Source: Acidimicrobiales bacterium (GTDB lineage: Bacteria > Actinomycetota > Acidimicrobiia > Acidimicrobiales > MedAcidi-G1). Taken from it: 64,000 nucleotides of DNA. The stretch lies in NCBI GenBank assembly GCA_022452145.1, contig JAKURY010000003.1, positions 1 to 64,000 of the forward strand, in the 5' to 3' direction. A program made the position numbers and the translations under genes. The notes beneath the pieces were generated by a model. That model did no database searches. It had not been told where the DNA came from and saw only the letters and a list, made by a program, of their open reading frames with translations. Every line of letters starts with the position of its first letter. The stretch's first letter is position 1. Shown here in pieces: positions 10,829-19,873 of the stretch.

Positions 10829-11683
10829 TCAGCCCTTGGTGAACGGCTCACCTGCTTCGACCCGTCGGCGGATCTCGGCCACAAAGCCGCCGAGGTCGAT
10901 GGTCCGGACGACCGCCGGGTCCCTGACCACGCCGGTGTGGGTGACGAACCGCTCGCCGTCCCAGCGGTGGAGCTGGAAGGCGGGGGGTTCGTCGACGGCG
11001 GCTCCGCGGTCCGGATGGAAGTCCAGCCGTAGTTGGTTGCCGGTGGACGGACAGGCCGAGACCAGCGTGGAACCGATCGAGGTGTGGATGGGCCGGTGGA
11101 GGTGACCGGTCACCAGCAGGCGCACCTGGGCGTGGCGTTGTATCACCGCCCGCAACCGGTCGGCATCCAGGAGCCCTGCGTCGTCCATGAACCGCAACCC
11201 GGTCTCGAAGGGTGGAAAGTGTGTGAACACCAGGGTGGGCCGGTGCGGAGCAGCAGCCAGGGCGCCCTCTAACCAGCGTTCCCGTTCCAGGTCGAAGCGT
11301 CCGTCGTGCCGGCCGGGAATCGTGGTGTCCAGGCCGACGAGGCGGACGGGGTGGGCGTCCACCACGTAGCTGCAGTGGTCCTCGTCGACGTCGTCCGGTA
11401 TCAGGCCGGCGAAGGCCTCGCGGAATCGGGGGCACTCGTCGTGGTTTCCCGGGATGGGGAGGAGTCGGTCGGCGATCGGGGCCAGGACCTCGACCAGGGT
11501 GGAGTACTGGGCCGCAGTGCCGTCGTCGGTCAGGTCACCGGTTGCCAGCACGACGTCCGGCGCCGGATCCAGGGCCATCAGGTGTTCCACCACCCGTCGA
11601 AGGGTCTCGGTGGTGTCGACCAGCCGGGCGAGATGATCTCCGTGGTCGCGGATGTGGCAGTCCGAGATCTGCGCGATCAGCAC
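10829..11683 (-). CDS. metallophosphoesterase, CpdA-like cyclic-nucleotide phosphodiesterase
   Basis: A 284-residue calcineurin-like phosphoesterase with the full two-metal motif series: D8-x-H10 (QISDCH), GDLTDDG, GNHDE, VFTHFPP and TGHLHRP. The length and motif spacing match the class III phosphodiesterases CpdA and GpdQ, which hydrolyse 3',5'-cAMP or glycerophosphodiesters; the substrate cannot be chosen by eye. The GTG start at 11683 fits a TAGAGT box exactly six bases upstream. It is a single gene, tail-to-tail with the RamB-like regulator. Confidence 0.85.
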   Translation of the reverse strand: MLIAQISDCHIRDHGDHLARLVDTTETLRRVVEHLMALDPAPDVVLATGDLTDDGTAAQYSTLVEVLAPIADRLLPIPGNHDECPRFREAFAGLIPDDVDEDHCSYVVDAHPVRLVGLDTTIPGRHDGRFDLERERWLEGALAAAPHRPTLVFTHFPPFETGLRFMDDAGLLDADRLRAVIQRHAQVRLLVTGHLHRPIHTSIGSTLVSACPSTGNQLRLDFHPDRGAAVDEPPAFQLHRWDGERFVTHTGVVRDPAVVRTIDLGGFVAEIRRRVEAGEPFTKG

Positions 11684-11689
11684 GCTCAG

Positions 11690-11695
11690 ACTCTA
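11690..11695 (-). promoter_or_regulatory. -10 box of the cpdA-like gene, leaderless geometry
   Basis: TAGAGT on the reverse strand, six bases before the GTG at 11683. Confidence 0.5.
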
Positions 11696-11727
11696 GGGGA
11701 CCGACTCGGAGCCGGGATCCTTGACGG

Positions 11728-11799
11728 AGCGGGTGAAGGGAATCGAACCCTCATCATCAGCTTGGAAGGCTGAGGTTCTAGCCGTTGAACTACACCCGC
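11728..11799 (-). tRNA. tRNA-Gly (anticodon TCC)
   Basis: Read on the reverse strand the cloverleaf is complete. The acceptor GCGGGTG pairs with CACCCGC, the D-arm is GTTC...GAAC, the anticodon stem TCAGC/GCTGA holds the loop CTTCCAA (anticodon TCC), and the T-arm carries GGTTCGATTCC. The discriminator base is U, as usual for bacterial tRNA-Gly. CCA is not encoded. It reads GGA and GGG codons. It stands between the phosphoesterase and the aldehyde dehydrogenase operon. Confidence 0.96.
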
Positions 11800-11866
11800 G
11801 TGCCCGGCGTAACGGACGCCATGAACCTACCGTCGGACTGTCGGGGACGACTCGACACACGGTGGC

Positions 11867-11872
11867 TACGCT
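11867..11872 (+). promoter_or_regulatory. -10 box of the catabolic operon, leaderless geometry
   Basis: TACGCT, seven bases before the ATG at 11880, in the 80-base gap after the tRNA-Gly gene. Confidence 0.5.
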
Positions 11873-11879
11873 GCCGCGC

Positions 11880-13337
11880 ATGACAATCACAGTGCCGGAG
11901 GGCGCACACCTCATCGGCGGCGACTGGAGCACCGACGCCCCGGGTGGCAGGGCTGTCAGCGAGAACCCGGCCCGTCCGGACGAACCGGTCGGGGAGTACC
12001 CGCTGGGCGATGCCGGGACGGCGTCCGATGCGGTCGGCGCGGCGGTCGACGCCCAGGCGTCGTGGCGCGCCATCGGCTTCGGCGGTCGGGCCCGGACCAT
12101 GGAGCGGGTCGCCGTCCTGTTCGACGAAAGGGCCGACGACCTGGCCCTGCTGTGCACCATGGAGGAGGGCAAGACCCTCGCCGAGTCGCGTGGCGAGGCG
12201 GTGCTGGCGGCCGAGACCTTCCGTTACCAGGCCGGGCTGGCCAAGACTTCCACCGAGCGAATCTTCCCGACGAATAACCCGGGCGAGACCATCCGGACCG
12301 TCCGGGCCCCGCTCGGGGTGGTCGGGGTCGTGACCCCGTGGAACTTTCCGATCCTCATCCCGGTCTGGAAGATCGCTCCGGCCCTGGCCGCCGGAAACAC
12401 CGTGGTGTGGAAGCCGGCCAGCAACACGCCGCTGCTGTCGGTGGCCATCGCCCGCCTGCTGGCCGACGCCGGCATCCCGGCCGGCGTGCTGAACCTGGTC
12501 CTCGGCCCCGGTTCGATGGGCGGAGCCGTCGTGGCCGACGAGCGGGTCGACGGGGTCACGTTCACCGGTTCGGTGGGCGTAGGCCATCGCATCCGCGACG
12601 TGGTCACGGCCCGCAACGGCCGCGTACAGCTCGAGCTGGGCGGCCACAACCCCTGCATCGTCTTCGGTGATGCGGACCTGGACATGGCGGTGGCCGCGGC
12701 GGTCGGCGGTGCCATGGGCGCCACCGGCCAGAAGTGCACGGCCACCCGTCGGATCATCGCCGTGGGCGACGTCCACGACGAGCTTGTCGACCGGCTGGTG
12801 GCCGGGGTCCGTGATCTGGTGGTGGGCGACGGCCAGGACACAGGGGTGGGCATCGGCCCGCTGGTGTCGTCCGACGCCCGGGCCGAGGTGGCTGAGGCCG
12901 TCGAGCAGGCCAAGGCCGAGGGGGCGGAGACGGTGGCCGTCAATGCCGGCACGCCCGACGGTCCCTGCTACTACCCGCCGACCTTGTTCGTGGGCGGTAC
13001 CGACCTCACCATCACCCGCGAGGAGGTCTTCGGCCCGGTCAGCACGGTGCTGCGGGTCGAATCCGAGGACGAGGCCTTCGCTCTGGCTAACGACACCGAG
13101 TTCGGCCTGTCGGCCTCGGTCTTCACCAACGACATGTGGAAGATCGACCGGGCCGTCCACGAACTGCAGGCCGGCCTGATCAAGGTCAACGGCCCTACCA
13201 CGGGATCGGAGATCCACGCTCCGTTCGGCGGCGAGAAGAACTCGTCGGGCCACGCGGCCCGCGAGCAGGGCGACACCGCCCAGGAGTTCTTCACCCGCAC
13301 CCGGACCGCCTACATCAAGCCCGGCGTCCCCCGCTGA
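11880..13337 (+). CDS. NAD(P)-dependent aldehyde dehydrogenase
   Basis: A 485-residue aldehyde dehydrogenase. The general base Glu is at 252 (LELGGHNP) and the catalytic Cys at 286 (GATGQKCTATRR); the cofactor segment PWNFPILIP and the FTGS turn are present. The sequence resembles alpha-ketoglutaric and succinic semialdehyde dehydrogenases more than betaine aldehyde enzymes, but the substrate is not provable here. The start is the ATG seven bases after a TACGCT box; the frame is open upstream but would run across the tRNA gene. It leads a tight operon with an AA_synth protein, a hydrolase and a second aldehyde dehydrogenase. Confidence 0.93.
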   Translation: MTITVPEGAHLIGGDWSTDAPGGRAVSENPARPDEPVGEYPLGDAGTASDAVGAAVDAQASWRAIGFGGRARTMERVAVLFDERADDLALLCTMEEGKTLAESRGEAVLAAETFRYQAGLAKTSTERIFPTNNPGETIRTVRAPLGVVGVVTPWNFPILIPVWKIAPALAAGNTVVWKPASNTPLLSVAIARLLADAGIPAGVLNLVLGPGSMGGAVVADERVDGVTFTGSVGVGHRIRDVVTARNGRVQLELGGHNPCIVFGDADLDMAVAAAVGGAMGATGQKCTATRRIIAVGDVHDELVDRLVAGVRDLVVGDGQDTGVGIGPLVSSDARAEVAEAVEQAKAEGAETVAVNAGTPDGPCYYPPTLFVGGTDLTITREEVFGPVSTVLRVESEDEAFALANDTEFGLSASVFTNDMWKIDRAVHELQAGLIKVNGPTTGSEIHAPFGGEKNSSGHAAREQGDTAQEFFTRTRTAYIKPGVPR

Positions 13338-13346
13338 GCGGGCACC

Positions 13347-13451
13347 GTGGTCGACATCCGCGTGTCGCACGAGGCGTCCACTGACACCATCACGATGTCC
13401 ACCGAAGAGGTCATTCCCCAGTTCGCCGATGCCGCCGAGGAGGCCGCCTGA
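13347..13451 (+). pseudogene. 34-codon frame, possible remnant of an LLM-class oxidoreductase
   Basis: A GTG-initiated frame of 34 codons begins nine bases after the aldehyde dehydrogenase stop and ends in TGATG, sharing a base with the next gene's ATG. The peptide runs MVDIRVSHEA, then a short linker, then TMSTEEVIPQFADAAEEAA. The EEVIPQFA ending resembles the extreme C-terminus of many luciferase-like flavin oxidoreductases (EEVxPxF). I infer either a deletion remnant of such a gene or a short coupling peptide. It is too short for homology by eye to decide, and it could also be translated leader sequence with no function. Confidence 0.4.
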
Positions 13452-14038
13452 TGCCGCTCGAGATCCGGAAGTTGGTCACCCACACCGAGGAGATCCACAT
13501 CGAGGGTGGCAGGACCGCCGAGCCGCCGCTGCTCCTGCACGGCGTGGTGGCCGTGATCGCCAATCCATGGACCGGTCAGGGCTTCGTGGAGGACCTGCGA
13601 CCCACCATCCTCGACGTCGCTCCGAGGCTGGCCGACGTGATGGTTCCCCGTCTGGTCGAGATGGCCGGCGGCGGCGATTCCGTGGAGGCCTACGGCAAGG
13701 CGGCGATGGTCGGGACGTCAGGGGAGGTCGAGCACGGTTCGGCGCTGATCCACACGCTGCGCTTCGGCAACGTGTTCCGCGACGCCGTGGGCGGCACCTC
13801 CTACCTGTCGTTCACCAACACACGTGGTGGTCCCGGCTCGACGCTGTCCATCCCGATGATGCACAAGGTCGACCCCGGCTGGCGTTCCCACTACCTGACG
13901 CTCGAGGTCGCCGTCGCCGACGCGCCGGGTCCCGACGAGGTCGTCGTGGCCATCGGGGCCTCGGTCGGCGGCCGACCCCACCACCGCATTGGCAACCGCT
14001 ACTCCGACATGGAGGAGATGGGGCTGACCGAGGAGTGA
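13451..14038 (+). CDS. AA_synth (DUF1185) family protein
   Basis: A 195-residue protein of the 'amino acid synthesis' family PF06684. The recognisable blocks are IRKLVTHTEEIHIEGG at the N-terminus, NPWTGQGFVEDL, EAYGKAAMVGTSGEVEHGSALIH in the centre and GRPHHRIG near the end. Despite the family name, no biochemical activity is firmly assigned. Members often sit beside flavin oxidoreductases, hydrolases and aldehyde dehydrogenases in degradation clusters, as here. Its start overlaps the preceding short frame (TGATG) and its stop overlaps the next gene (GTGA), so translation is probably coupled. Confidence 0.8.
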   Translation: MPLEIRKLVTHTEEIHIEGGRTAEPPLLLHGVVAVIANPWTGQGFVEDLRPTILDVAPRLADVMVPRLVEMAGGGDSVEAYGKAAMVGTSGEVEHGSALIHTLRFGNVFRDAVGGTSYLSFTNTRGGPGSTLSIPMMHKVDPGWRSHYLTLEVAVADAPGPDEVVVAIGASVGGRPHHRIGNRYSDMEEMGLTEE

Positions 14039-14835
14039 GCGTCGAGTCCTTCGTCCGCGTCGACGGCGTCGAGACCGGCGCCCGTCCGCCGCTCGTCCTG
14101 ATCCACGGAGTGGGCCTCGACCACGCCATGTGGGACCCGGTGGTAGAGGCGCTGGCCACCGACCGCCGGGTCGTCAGGTACGACCTCCTGGGACACGGAC
14201 GTTCGCCCGACCCGGCCGGGAGTCGGTCGATGGACGACTTCGTGGAGCAGTGCCTGGCAGTCATGGACGACCACGTGGACCGGATCCCCGATCTGGCCGG
14301 GCTATCCCTGGGCGGTCTGATCGCCCTAGGGCTGGCCGCCCGCCACCCCGGCCGCCTGGGTCGCCTGGCCCTCCTGAACACGGTCTTCGACCGGACGCCC
14401 GACCAGGTCCGGGTCGTCAGGGCCCGCCTGGCGCGGACCGAGGCCGAGGGGATGGCGCTGGTGGCCGACCTGGCCATCGAGAGGTGGTTCGCCTCCGACT
14501 GGCAGGCTGCTCACCCCGAGCGGGTCGGAGCGGTGCGCCGCTGCATGCTCGCCAACGACGTGGCCGCCTACCTGAAGGCCTACCGGGTCTTCGTGGACGG
14601 CGACCCGACCATGCCGGCCGCTGCGGCCGACGTCACCGCCCGGGCGCTCGTCATGACCGGTGAGCTGGATCCCGGCTCCACGCCGGCCATGAGCGAAGCA
14701 CTGGCCTCCGCAGTCGCCGACGGCGTCGCGCGGATCCTGCCCGGCCTCCGCCATCTGCCCCCTCTCGAGGCGCCCGAAGCGTTCGTGGCCGCCCTCCTCG
14801 ACTTCCTCGACCACCGTGACCAGGAGACCCCGTGA
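14035..14835 (+). CDS. alpha/beta hydrolase, enol-lactonase-like
   Basis: A 266-residue alpha/beta hydrolase from the GTG that overlaps the preceding stop codon (GTGA). The oxyanion motif LIHGVGLDHAMWD, the strand VVRYDLLGHGRS, the nucleophile elbow GLSLGG, the acid in TGELDPGS and the His in LRHLPPLE are all in place. The pattern is close to 3-oxoadipate enol-lactonases (PcaD type), which open a five-membered lactone, but no other protocatechuate genes are nearby, so the substrate is open. It overlaps the next aldehyde dehydrogenase by four bases. Confidence 0.85.
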   Translation: MSVESFVRVDGVETGARPPLVLIHGVGLDHAMWDPVVEALATDRRVVRYDLLGHGRSPDPAGSRSMDDFVEQCLAVMDDHVDRIPDLAGLSLGGLIALGLAARHPGRLGRLALLNTVFDRTPDQVRVVRARLARTEAEGMALVADLAIERWFASDWQAAHPERVGAVRRCMLANDVAAYLKAYRVFVDGDPTMPAAAADVTARALVMTGELDPGSTPAMSEALASAVADGVARILPGLRHLPPLEAPEAFVAALLDFLDHRDQETP

Positions 14836-16307
14836 ACGACTACCAGCTCTACATCGACGGAGATTTCTGCGAGGCCTCCGACGGAGGTCGATTCGACTCC
14901 ACGAACCCTGCAACCGGCGAGGTCTGGGCCTCGGCGCCGGCGGCCACGGAGGCCGACGTCGACCGGGCGGTCCGGGCGGCGCACAGGGCCATGACCTCCG
15001 GTGAGTGGGCGTCGATGACGGCCACGGCACGGGGACGCCTGCTGTACCGGTTGGCCGACCTGGTGGCCGAGAACGCCCACAGACTCGGGGAGGTGGAGAC
15101 CACCGACAGCGGCAAGCTGGCGGCCGAGACACGGGCCCAGTCGGCCTATGTGGCCGACTACTACCGCTATTACGCGGGGTTGGCCGACAAGATCCAGGGC
15201 GACACCCTGCCCATCGACAAGCCGGACCTGCACGTGTTCACGACACGGGATCCGATCGGCGTTGTGGCGGCGATCGTGCCGTGGAACGCGGAGTTGTTCC
15301 TGACCGCCACCAAGGTCGGACCTGCCCTGGCCGCCGGCAACGCCGTCGTCATCAAGGCCTCGGAGATCGCCCCGGCGCCCCTGCTGGAGTTCGCCCGGGT
15401 GCTCGATGAGGTGGGTTTCCCCCCGGGTGTCGTCAACCTGCTCAGCGGGTTCGGCGAACCCTGCGGCAGGGCGCTGACCAGCCACCCGATGGTCGGCAAG
15501 GTGGCATTCACTGGTGGCGTGGATACGGCCCGTCACATCGTGGCCAACACCGCCGCCAACCTGGCACCGGTCTCGCTCGAGCTGGGTGGCAAGTCACCGA
15601 TCCTGATCTTCGACGACGCCGACCTGGATGGTGCCGTGAACGGGGCGGTGGCTGGGAACTTCGGCGCATCCGGCCAGAGCTGCGTAGCTGGCAGCAGGGT
15701 CTTCGTGCAGTCGGGGATCCACGACGAGTTCATCGCCGAGCTGGTCCGGAGGGCCGAGGCCATCCGGATCGGCGATCCGCTGGACGACGATTCCCAGATG
15801 GGCCCCCTGGCCACCCGTGCACAACGGGACCGCATCGAGGCCGTCGTCGCCGAATCCACCGGACAGGGGGCCATCCTCCACACCGGAGGAGCCCGACCCG
15901 AGGCCCTCGACGCCGGCTGGTACTACCTACCCACCGTGCTGGGATGCCCAGACCAGGACATCCGGAGTACGCGGGTGGAGCTCTTCGGGCCGGTCATGTC
16001 GGTGCTCTCCTTCGACACGGAGGCCGACGCCGTTGCCATGGCCAACGACACGGAGTTCGGCCTGGCGGCCGGGATCTTCACCGCCGATGTGTCCCGGGTC
16101 CATCGGGTGGCCGGAGCCATCAGGGCGGGGATCGTCTGGGTCAACACGTACAGGGCCATCTCGCCCATCGCCCCGTTCGGCGGATTCGGGAACTCGGGAT
16201 CGGGACGCGAGGCCGGTGTCGACGCCATCAGGGAGTTCACGAGGACCAAGACCGTCTGGATCAACACCTCGGCGGAGCCGATGTCCAACCCGTTCACGAT
16301 CCGTTGA
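14832..16307 (+). CDS. aldehyde dehydrogenase, second of the operon
   Basis: A 491-residue aldehyde dehydrogenase with Glu 250 (LELGGKSP) and the catalytic Cys 284 (GASGQSCVAGSR); VPWNAELF and FTGGVDT are the cofactor-site segments. It resembles the betaine or hydroxymuconic aldehyde dehydrogenase branch and is clearly different from the first enzyme of the operon, so the two probably oxidise different aldehydes or successive intermediates. The GTG start overlaps the hydrolase stop (GTGA). It is the last gene of the coupled run. Confidence 0.93.
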   Translation: MNDYQLYIDGDFCEASDGGRFDSTNPATGEVWASAPAATEADVDRAVRAAHRAMTSGEWASMTATARGRLLYRLADLVAENAHRLGEVETTDSGKLAAETRAQSAYVADYYRYYAGLADKIQGDTLPIDKPDLHVFTTRDPIGVVAAIVPWNAELFLTATKVGPALAAGNAVVIKASEIAPAPLLEFARVLDEVGFPPGVVNLLSGFGEPCGRALTSHPMVGKVAFTGGVDTARHIVANTAANLAPVSLELGGKSPILIFDDADLDGAVNGAVAGNFGASGQSCVAGSRVFVQSGIHDEFIAELVRRAEAIRIGDPLDDDSQMGPLATRAQRDRIEAVVAESTGQGAILHTGGARPEALDAGWYYLPTVLGCPDQDIRSTRVELFGPVMSVLSFDTEADAVAMANDTEFGLAAGIFTADVSRVHRVAGAIRAGIVWVNTYRAISPIAPFGGFGNSGSGREAGVDAIREFTRTKTVWINTSAEPMSNPFTIR

Positions 16308-16333
16308 CCGGCGGGAGCCGAACCGCGGGGACA

Positions 16334-16339
16334 TAGCCT
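16334..16339 (+). promoter_or_regulatory. -10 box of the PLP decarboxylase, leaderless geometry
   Basis: TAGCCT, seven bases before the GTG at 16347. This supports the GTG over the ATG two codons later. Confidence 0.55.
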
Positions 16340-16346
16340 CCCCGGC

Positions 16347-17714
16347 GTGGGAATGCACGAGTTCGACGAGTCGACCGACGACCTGGCTTGGGCCATCTTC
16401 CGCTATGCCCTTGACCGGGTGAGGACGGACCCGCCCCTGGACGGTCCCCGATCCCACCAGGAACTCTGGGAGGCGGTCGGGCAGACCATCACCGAGGAGG
16501 GCCTCGGGGGAGAGTCGGTGCTAGCAGCCTTCGCCGACCACTTGGCGCCGGCCTGCCTGTCGACCGACCATCGTCGGTTCCTGTCCTTCGTTCCGGGCGC
16601 TCCCACGAATGCCTCGGTCCTGTTCGACCTGGTGGTCGGGGCGTCTTCGATGTGCGCCACCTCCTGGTTGGAGGCGGCAGGCACGGTGTACGCCGAGAAC
16701 CAGGTCCTCCGCTGGGTCGCCGACCTGGTGGGTCTCCCGGAGGGCGCCGGAGGCTGCTTCGCCTCCGGTGGCACCATGGGAAACCTGTCGGCGCTCATAG
16801 CGGGTCGTGACCAGGCGATGCGTCGTCGCGAGGCGGACGGTTCGGGTCGACCGGCCAGGTGGTCGGTCGTGGCCTCGGATGGCGCCCACTCCTCGATCGA
16901 CTCAGCGGCGAGGGTCATGGACGTGGACGTCCTGCTGGCCACCACCGGCGACGACCGTCGCCTCCGGGGGGACGCGGTGCGCGCCGCCATCGCGGCACGG
17001 CCGGAGGGCACCGAGGTCTTTGCCGTGGTCGCCACGGCCGGCACCACCAACCTGGGCGTGGTGGATGCGCTCGACGAGGTGGCCGAGGCTGCAGCGGAGC
17101 ATGGGGCCTGGTTCCACGTGGACGGGGCCTATGGGGGTGCGGCGCTGGCCGCCGAGTCGGCGCGCCCCCATTTCGCTGGGATCGACCGATGCGACTCCGT
17201 GGTGATCGACCCCCACAAGTGGCTCTTCGCCCCCTTCGACTGCTGCGCACTGCTCTACCGCCAGCCCGAGGTGGCCCGGCTGGCCCACACACAGCACGCC
17301 AGCTACCTGGATCCGATCAACTCGGGCTCGGAGTGGAATCCCAGCGACTACGGGCACTTCCTGTCCCGTCGGGCCCGCGGCCTGCCGTTCTGGTTCTCGC
17401 TGGCCGTCCACGGCACGCGGGCCTACGCAGAGTCCGTGGAGGTGACCCTCGAGGTGGCACGGGCCGGAGCGGCGATGGTTGATGCCGCCCCCCACCTGGA
17501 GCTCGTCATGCCCCCCACGCTCTCCGTGCTCGCATTCAGGAGGATCGGATGGGACCAGGCCGACTACGACACCTGGTCATCCCAGCTGATGGACGAGGGA
17601 GTCGGGCTGGTCCTCCCCACACAGGTCGATGGGAGCCCTGCACTGCGGTTTTGCATTGTGAACCCGAGGACCACGGCCGACGACCTCGGGATGATCCTGG
17701 ACCGCCTGGCCTGA
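16347..17714 (+). CDS. PLP-dependent group II amino acid decarboxylase
   Basis: A 455-residue pyridoxal-phosphate enzyme of the group II decarboxylase family (aromatic amino acid, glutamate and 2,4-diaminobutyrate decarboxylases). HVDGAYGGAAL carries the Asp that contacts the pyridine nitrogen, and VIDPHKWLFAPFDCC carries the Schiff-base Lys near residue 290. The N-terminal block DHRRFLSFVPGAPTNASVL and the glycine turn FASGGTMGNLSAL are also typical. The substrate is not deducible. It has its own leaderless-type promoter after the aldehyde dehydrogenase operon, so it need not belong to that pathway, though a decarboxylase producing an amine upstream of aldehyde oxidation would fit. Confidence 0.86.
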   Translation: MGMHEFDESTDDLAWAIFRYALDRVRTDPPLDGPRSHQELWEAVGQTITEEGLGGESVLAAFADHLAPACLSTDHRRFLSFVPGAPTNASVLFDLVVGASSMCATSWLEAAGTVYAENQVLRWVADLVGLPEGAGGCFASGGTMGNLSALIAGRDQAMRRREADGSGRPARWSVVASDGAHSSIDSAARVMDVDVLLATTGDDRRLRGDAVRAAIAARPEGTEVFAVVATAGTTNLGVVDALDEVAEAAAEHGAWFHVDGAYGGAALAAESARPHFAGIDRCDSVVIDPHKWLFAPFDCCALLYRQPEVARLAHTQHASYLDPINSGSEWNPSDYGHFLSRRARGLPFWFSLAVHGTRAYAESVEVTLEVARAGAAMVDAAPHLELVMPPTLSVLAFRRIGWDQADYDTWSSQLMDEGVGLVLPTQVDGSPALRFCIVNPRTTADDLGMILDRLA

Positions 17715-17759
17715 CCGACCCGGGGCCATTTCGCCGGGTGGCCGTCAGGGGGCCGCCGG

Positions 17760-17765
17760 TACACT
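17760..17765 (+). promoter_or_regulatory. -10 box of tig-clpP-clpX
   Basis: TACACT, nine bases before the GTG of tig. A start point at the A or G six to seven bases on gives a leader of only about three bases. Confidence 0.5.
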
Positions 17766-17774
17766 CCGGAGACT

Positions 17775-19193
17775 GTGGAGACCACCCTTGAACGACTGGA
17801 CGGCGACCTGGTCAGGCTGACCGTCGCCATCGCCGAGACCGAGTTCGACGTCGCTGTGGAGGCGGCCTTCCGGCGGATCGCCAAGGAGGTCCGCCTCCCC
17901 GGATTCCGACCCGGAAAGGCCCCCCGCAAGCTCCTGGAGGCCCGCATCGGCGTGGCCGCCGGACGCCAGGAGGCGATCCAGCAGGCGCTTCCCGACTACT
18001 ACGGTCGTGCGCTGGTCGACCACGACGTAGACGCCATCGACTCGCCTGAGATCGAGATCACTGGTGGGCACGAGGAGGGCGATCTCACCTTCGATGCTGT
18101 GGTCTCTATCCGGCCGCGGGCGACCATCGCCGGGCACGGCTCGTTGCGCATCGAGATCCCGTCGCCGGAGGCCGCTGACGCTGACGTGGAGCAGCAGTTG
18201 GAGGCGCTGCGCAGGCAGCACTCGACGCTGGAGGCGGTGGACCGACCGGCCGAGGACGGCGACCAGGTCACCATCGACATCGACGGCACCTTCGAGGGCG
18301 AGGCCGTCGAGGGCCTGACCACCACCGACTACCTCTACGAGGTTGGCGGAGGCGCCGTGGTTCCCGAGATCGACGAGAACCTGCGGGGGGCATCGGCCGG
18401 AGACGTCCTGGAGTTCGATGCCGACCACCCCGAGGAGGAGGGCACCATCTCCTTCCGGATTGAGGTCTCCGAGGTGCAGGCCCGGGTGCTTCCCCAGTCC
18501 GATGACGCGTTCGCGGCGGTGGCGTCGGAGTTCGACACCATTGACGAGCTCTCGGCCGATATCCGGGAGCAGATCTCGGGCATGCGGCGCGGACAGGCCC
18601 CGATGCTGGCACGCGACCGGGTCGCACAGGCCGTCGCTGACCTGGTTGACATGCAGGTCCCGCCGTCCCTGGTCGAGGCCGAGGTCGACGACCGCATCAA
18701 CGAGATGGCCATGCGGATGCGCTCCCAGGGCATCGACTTCGCCGTCTACCTCGAGGCCATGGGCCGCGACATGGAATCGCTGCGCGACGAGCTACGGGAG
18801 GGCGCCGAGGTGGCGGCCCGCGTGGACCTGGGACTGCGTGCCGTCGCCGACGCCGAAGGGCTTGACGATGTGGGTGAGCCGCTGGAGGAGTACCTCGGGA
18901 TGCTGGCGTCCCAGACCGGGGGCGACGTGGACGGCCTCCGGGAGGCGCTCGCAAGGTCTGGTCGCATGCTCGAGGTGAGGGCGGACCTCCGCAAGCAGGC
19001 AGCCCTGGACTGGGTGTTCGAGCGTGCCGAGGTGGTCGACGAGGACGGCGCACCGGTCGACCGGGCGTTGCTGGAGCCGCCGGAGCCCGAGATCGTGCTG
19101 CCAGTCGACGAGGAGGCCATCCCCAACGCCGATGACAGGGTGGGGGAGACTGATGGATCGGCCGCAGAATCGGTCGACGACGACGAAGAGTGA
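17775..19193 (+). CDS. tig: trigger factor
   Basis: A 472-residue ribosome-associated chaperone and peptidyl-prolyl isomerase. The ribosome-binding signature [17 protein letters not shown] lies near residues 40-56, followed by the FKBP-like domain (about 150-240) and the helical chaperone arms. The C-terminus is extended and strongly acidic (about the last 45 residues), making it longer than E. coli Tig (432), as is common in actinobacteria. It is followed directly by clpP and clpX, the classic tig-clpP-clpX order that links nascent-chain folding and degradation. Confidence 0.95.
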   Translation: METTLERLDGDLVRLTVAIAETEFDVAVEAAFRRIAKEVRLPGFRPGKAPRKLLEARIGVAAGRQEAIQQALPDYYGRALVDHDVDAIDSPEIEITGGHEEGDLTFDAVVSIRPRATIAGHGSLRIEIPSPEAADADVEQQLEALRRQHSTLEAVDRPAEDGDQVTIDIDGTFEGEAVEGLTTTDYLYEVGGGAVVPEIDENLRGASAGDVLEFDADHPEEEGTISFRIEVSEVQARVLPQSDDAFAAVASEFDTIDELSADIREQISGMRRGQAPMLARDRVAQAVADLVDMQVPPSLVEAEVDDRINEMAMRMRSQGIDFAVYLEAMGRDMESLRDELREGAEVAARVDLGLRAVADAEGLDDVGEPLEEYLGMLASQTGGDVDGLREALARSGRMLEVRADLRKQAALDWVFERAEVVDEDGAPVDRALLEPPEPEIVLPVDEEAIPNADDRVGETDGSAAESVDDDEE

Positions 19194-19198
19194 GCTGG

Positions 19199-19846
19199 AT
19201 GACCCTCTCAGAACTCAAGGTGCAGAACTACCTCGTTCCCACGGTGGTCGAACAGACCAGCCGGGGTGAGCGCGCGTTCGACCTCTACTCCCGCCTGCTC
19301 AAGGAGAACATCGTCTTCATCGGCACGCCGATCGATGACACGATCGCCAACCTCATCTGCGCCCAGTTGCTGCACCTGGAGTCCGAGAACCCTGATCGGG
19401 ACATCAGCCTTTACATCAACTCGCCGGGTGGCGACATCAACTCCCTGTTCGCCATCTACGACACGATGCAGTACGTCAAGCCGGACATCACCACGATCTG
19501 CTTCGGGCAGGCCGCTTCGGCCGCCGCCGTGCTGTTGGCCGCCGGAGCGCCGGGCAAGCGCCTGGCCCTTCCCCACTCACGGGTGCTGATCCACCAGCCC
19601 TATGCGGGGGCCGAGGGGCAGGTGTCCGACATCGAGCTGGCATCGCGGGAGATCCAGCGGCTCAAGACCCAGCTTGAGGAGATCCTTGCCCGCCACACCG
19701 GCCAGGACGTCGAGAAGATCCATGCCGACACCGATCGCGACTACGTGATGACTGCCGAGGAGGCCAAGGAGTACGGCTTCATCGACGAGGTCATCGACCA
19801 GCGGGACCTGGTCGACAACAGCGGCCCGATCGCCGTCGTCAAGTAG
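19199..19846 (+). CDS. clpP: ATP-dependent Clp protease proteolytic subunit
   Basis: A 215-residue serine protease forming the tetradecameric ClpP barrel. The nucleophile Ser is in GQAASAAA (about 107), the His in SRVLIHQP (about 132), and the oxyanion and interface motif YINSPGGD is intact. I chose the ATG at 19199; a GTG at 19190 overlapping the tig stop would add three residues, and GAAGAG serves either. Many actinobacteria carry two clpP genes in tandem; only one is present at this site. It is co-transcribed with tig and clpX. Confidence 0.96.
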   Translation: MTLSELKVQNYLVPTVVEQTSRGERAFDLYSRLLKENIVFIGTPIDDTIANLICAQLLHLESENPDRDISLYINSPGGDINSLFAIYDTMQYVKPDITTICFGQAASAAAVLLAAGAPGKRLALPHSRVLIHQPYAGAEGQVSDIELASREIQRLKTQLEEILARHTGQDVEKIHADTDRDYVMTAEEAKEYGFIDEVIDQRDLVDNSGPIAVVK

Positions 19847-19873
19847 GACGACGACGGGGCCCGGGGGAGCAGC

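Noticed and set aside
11721-11879. In-frame N-terminal extension of the first aldehyde dehydrogenase
   Set aside because: It runs through the tRNA-Gly gene and its sequence is unlike any ALDH N-terminus; the ATG at 11880 has its own -10 box.
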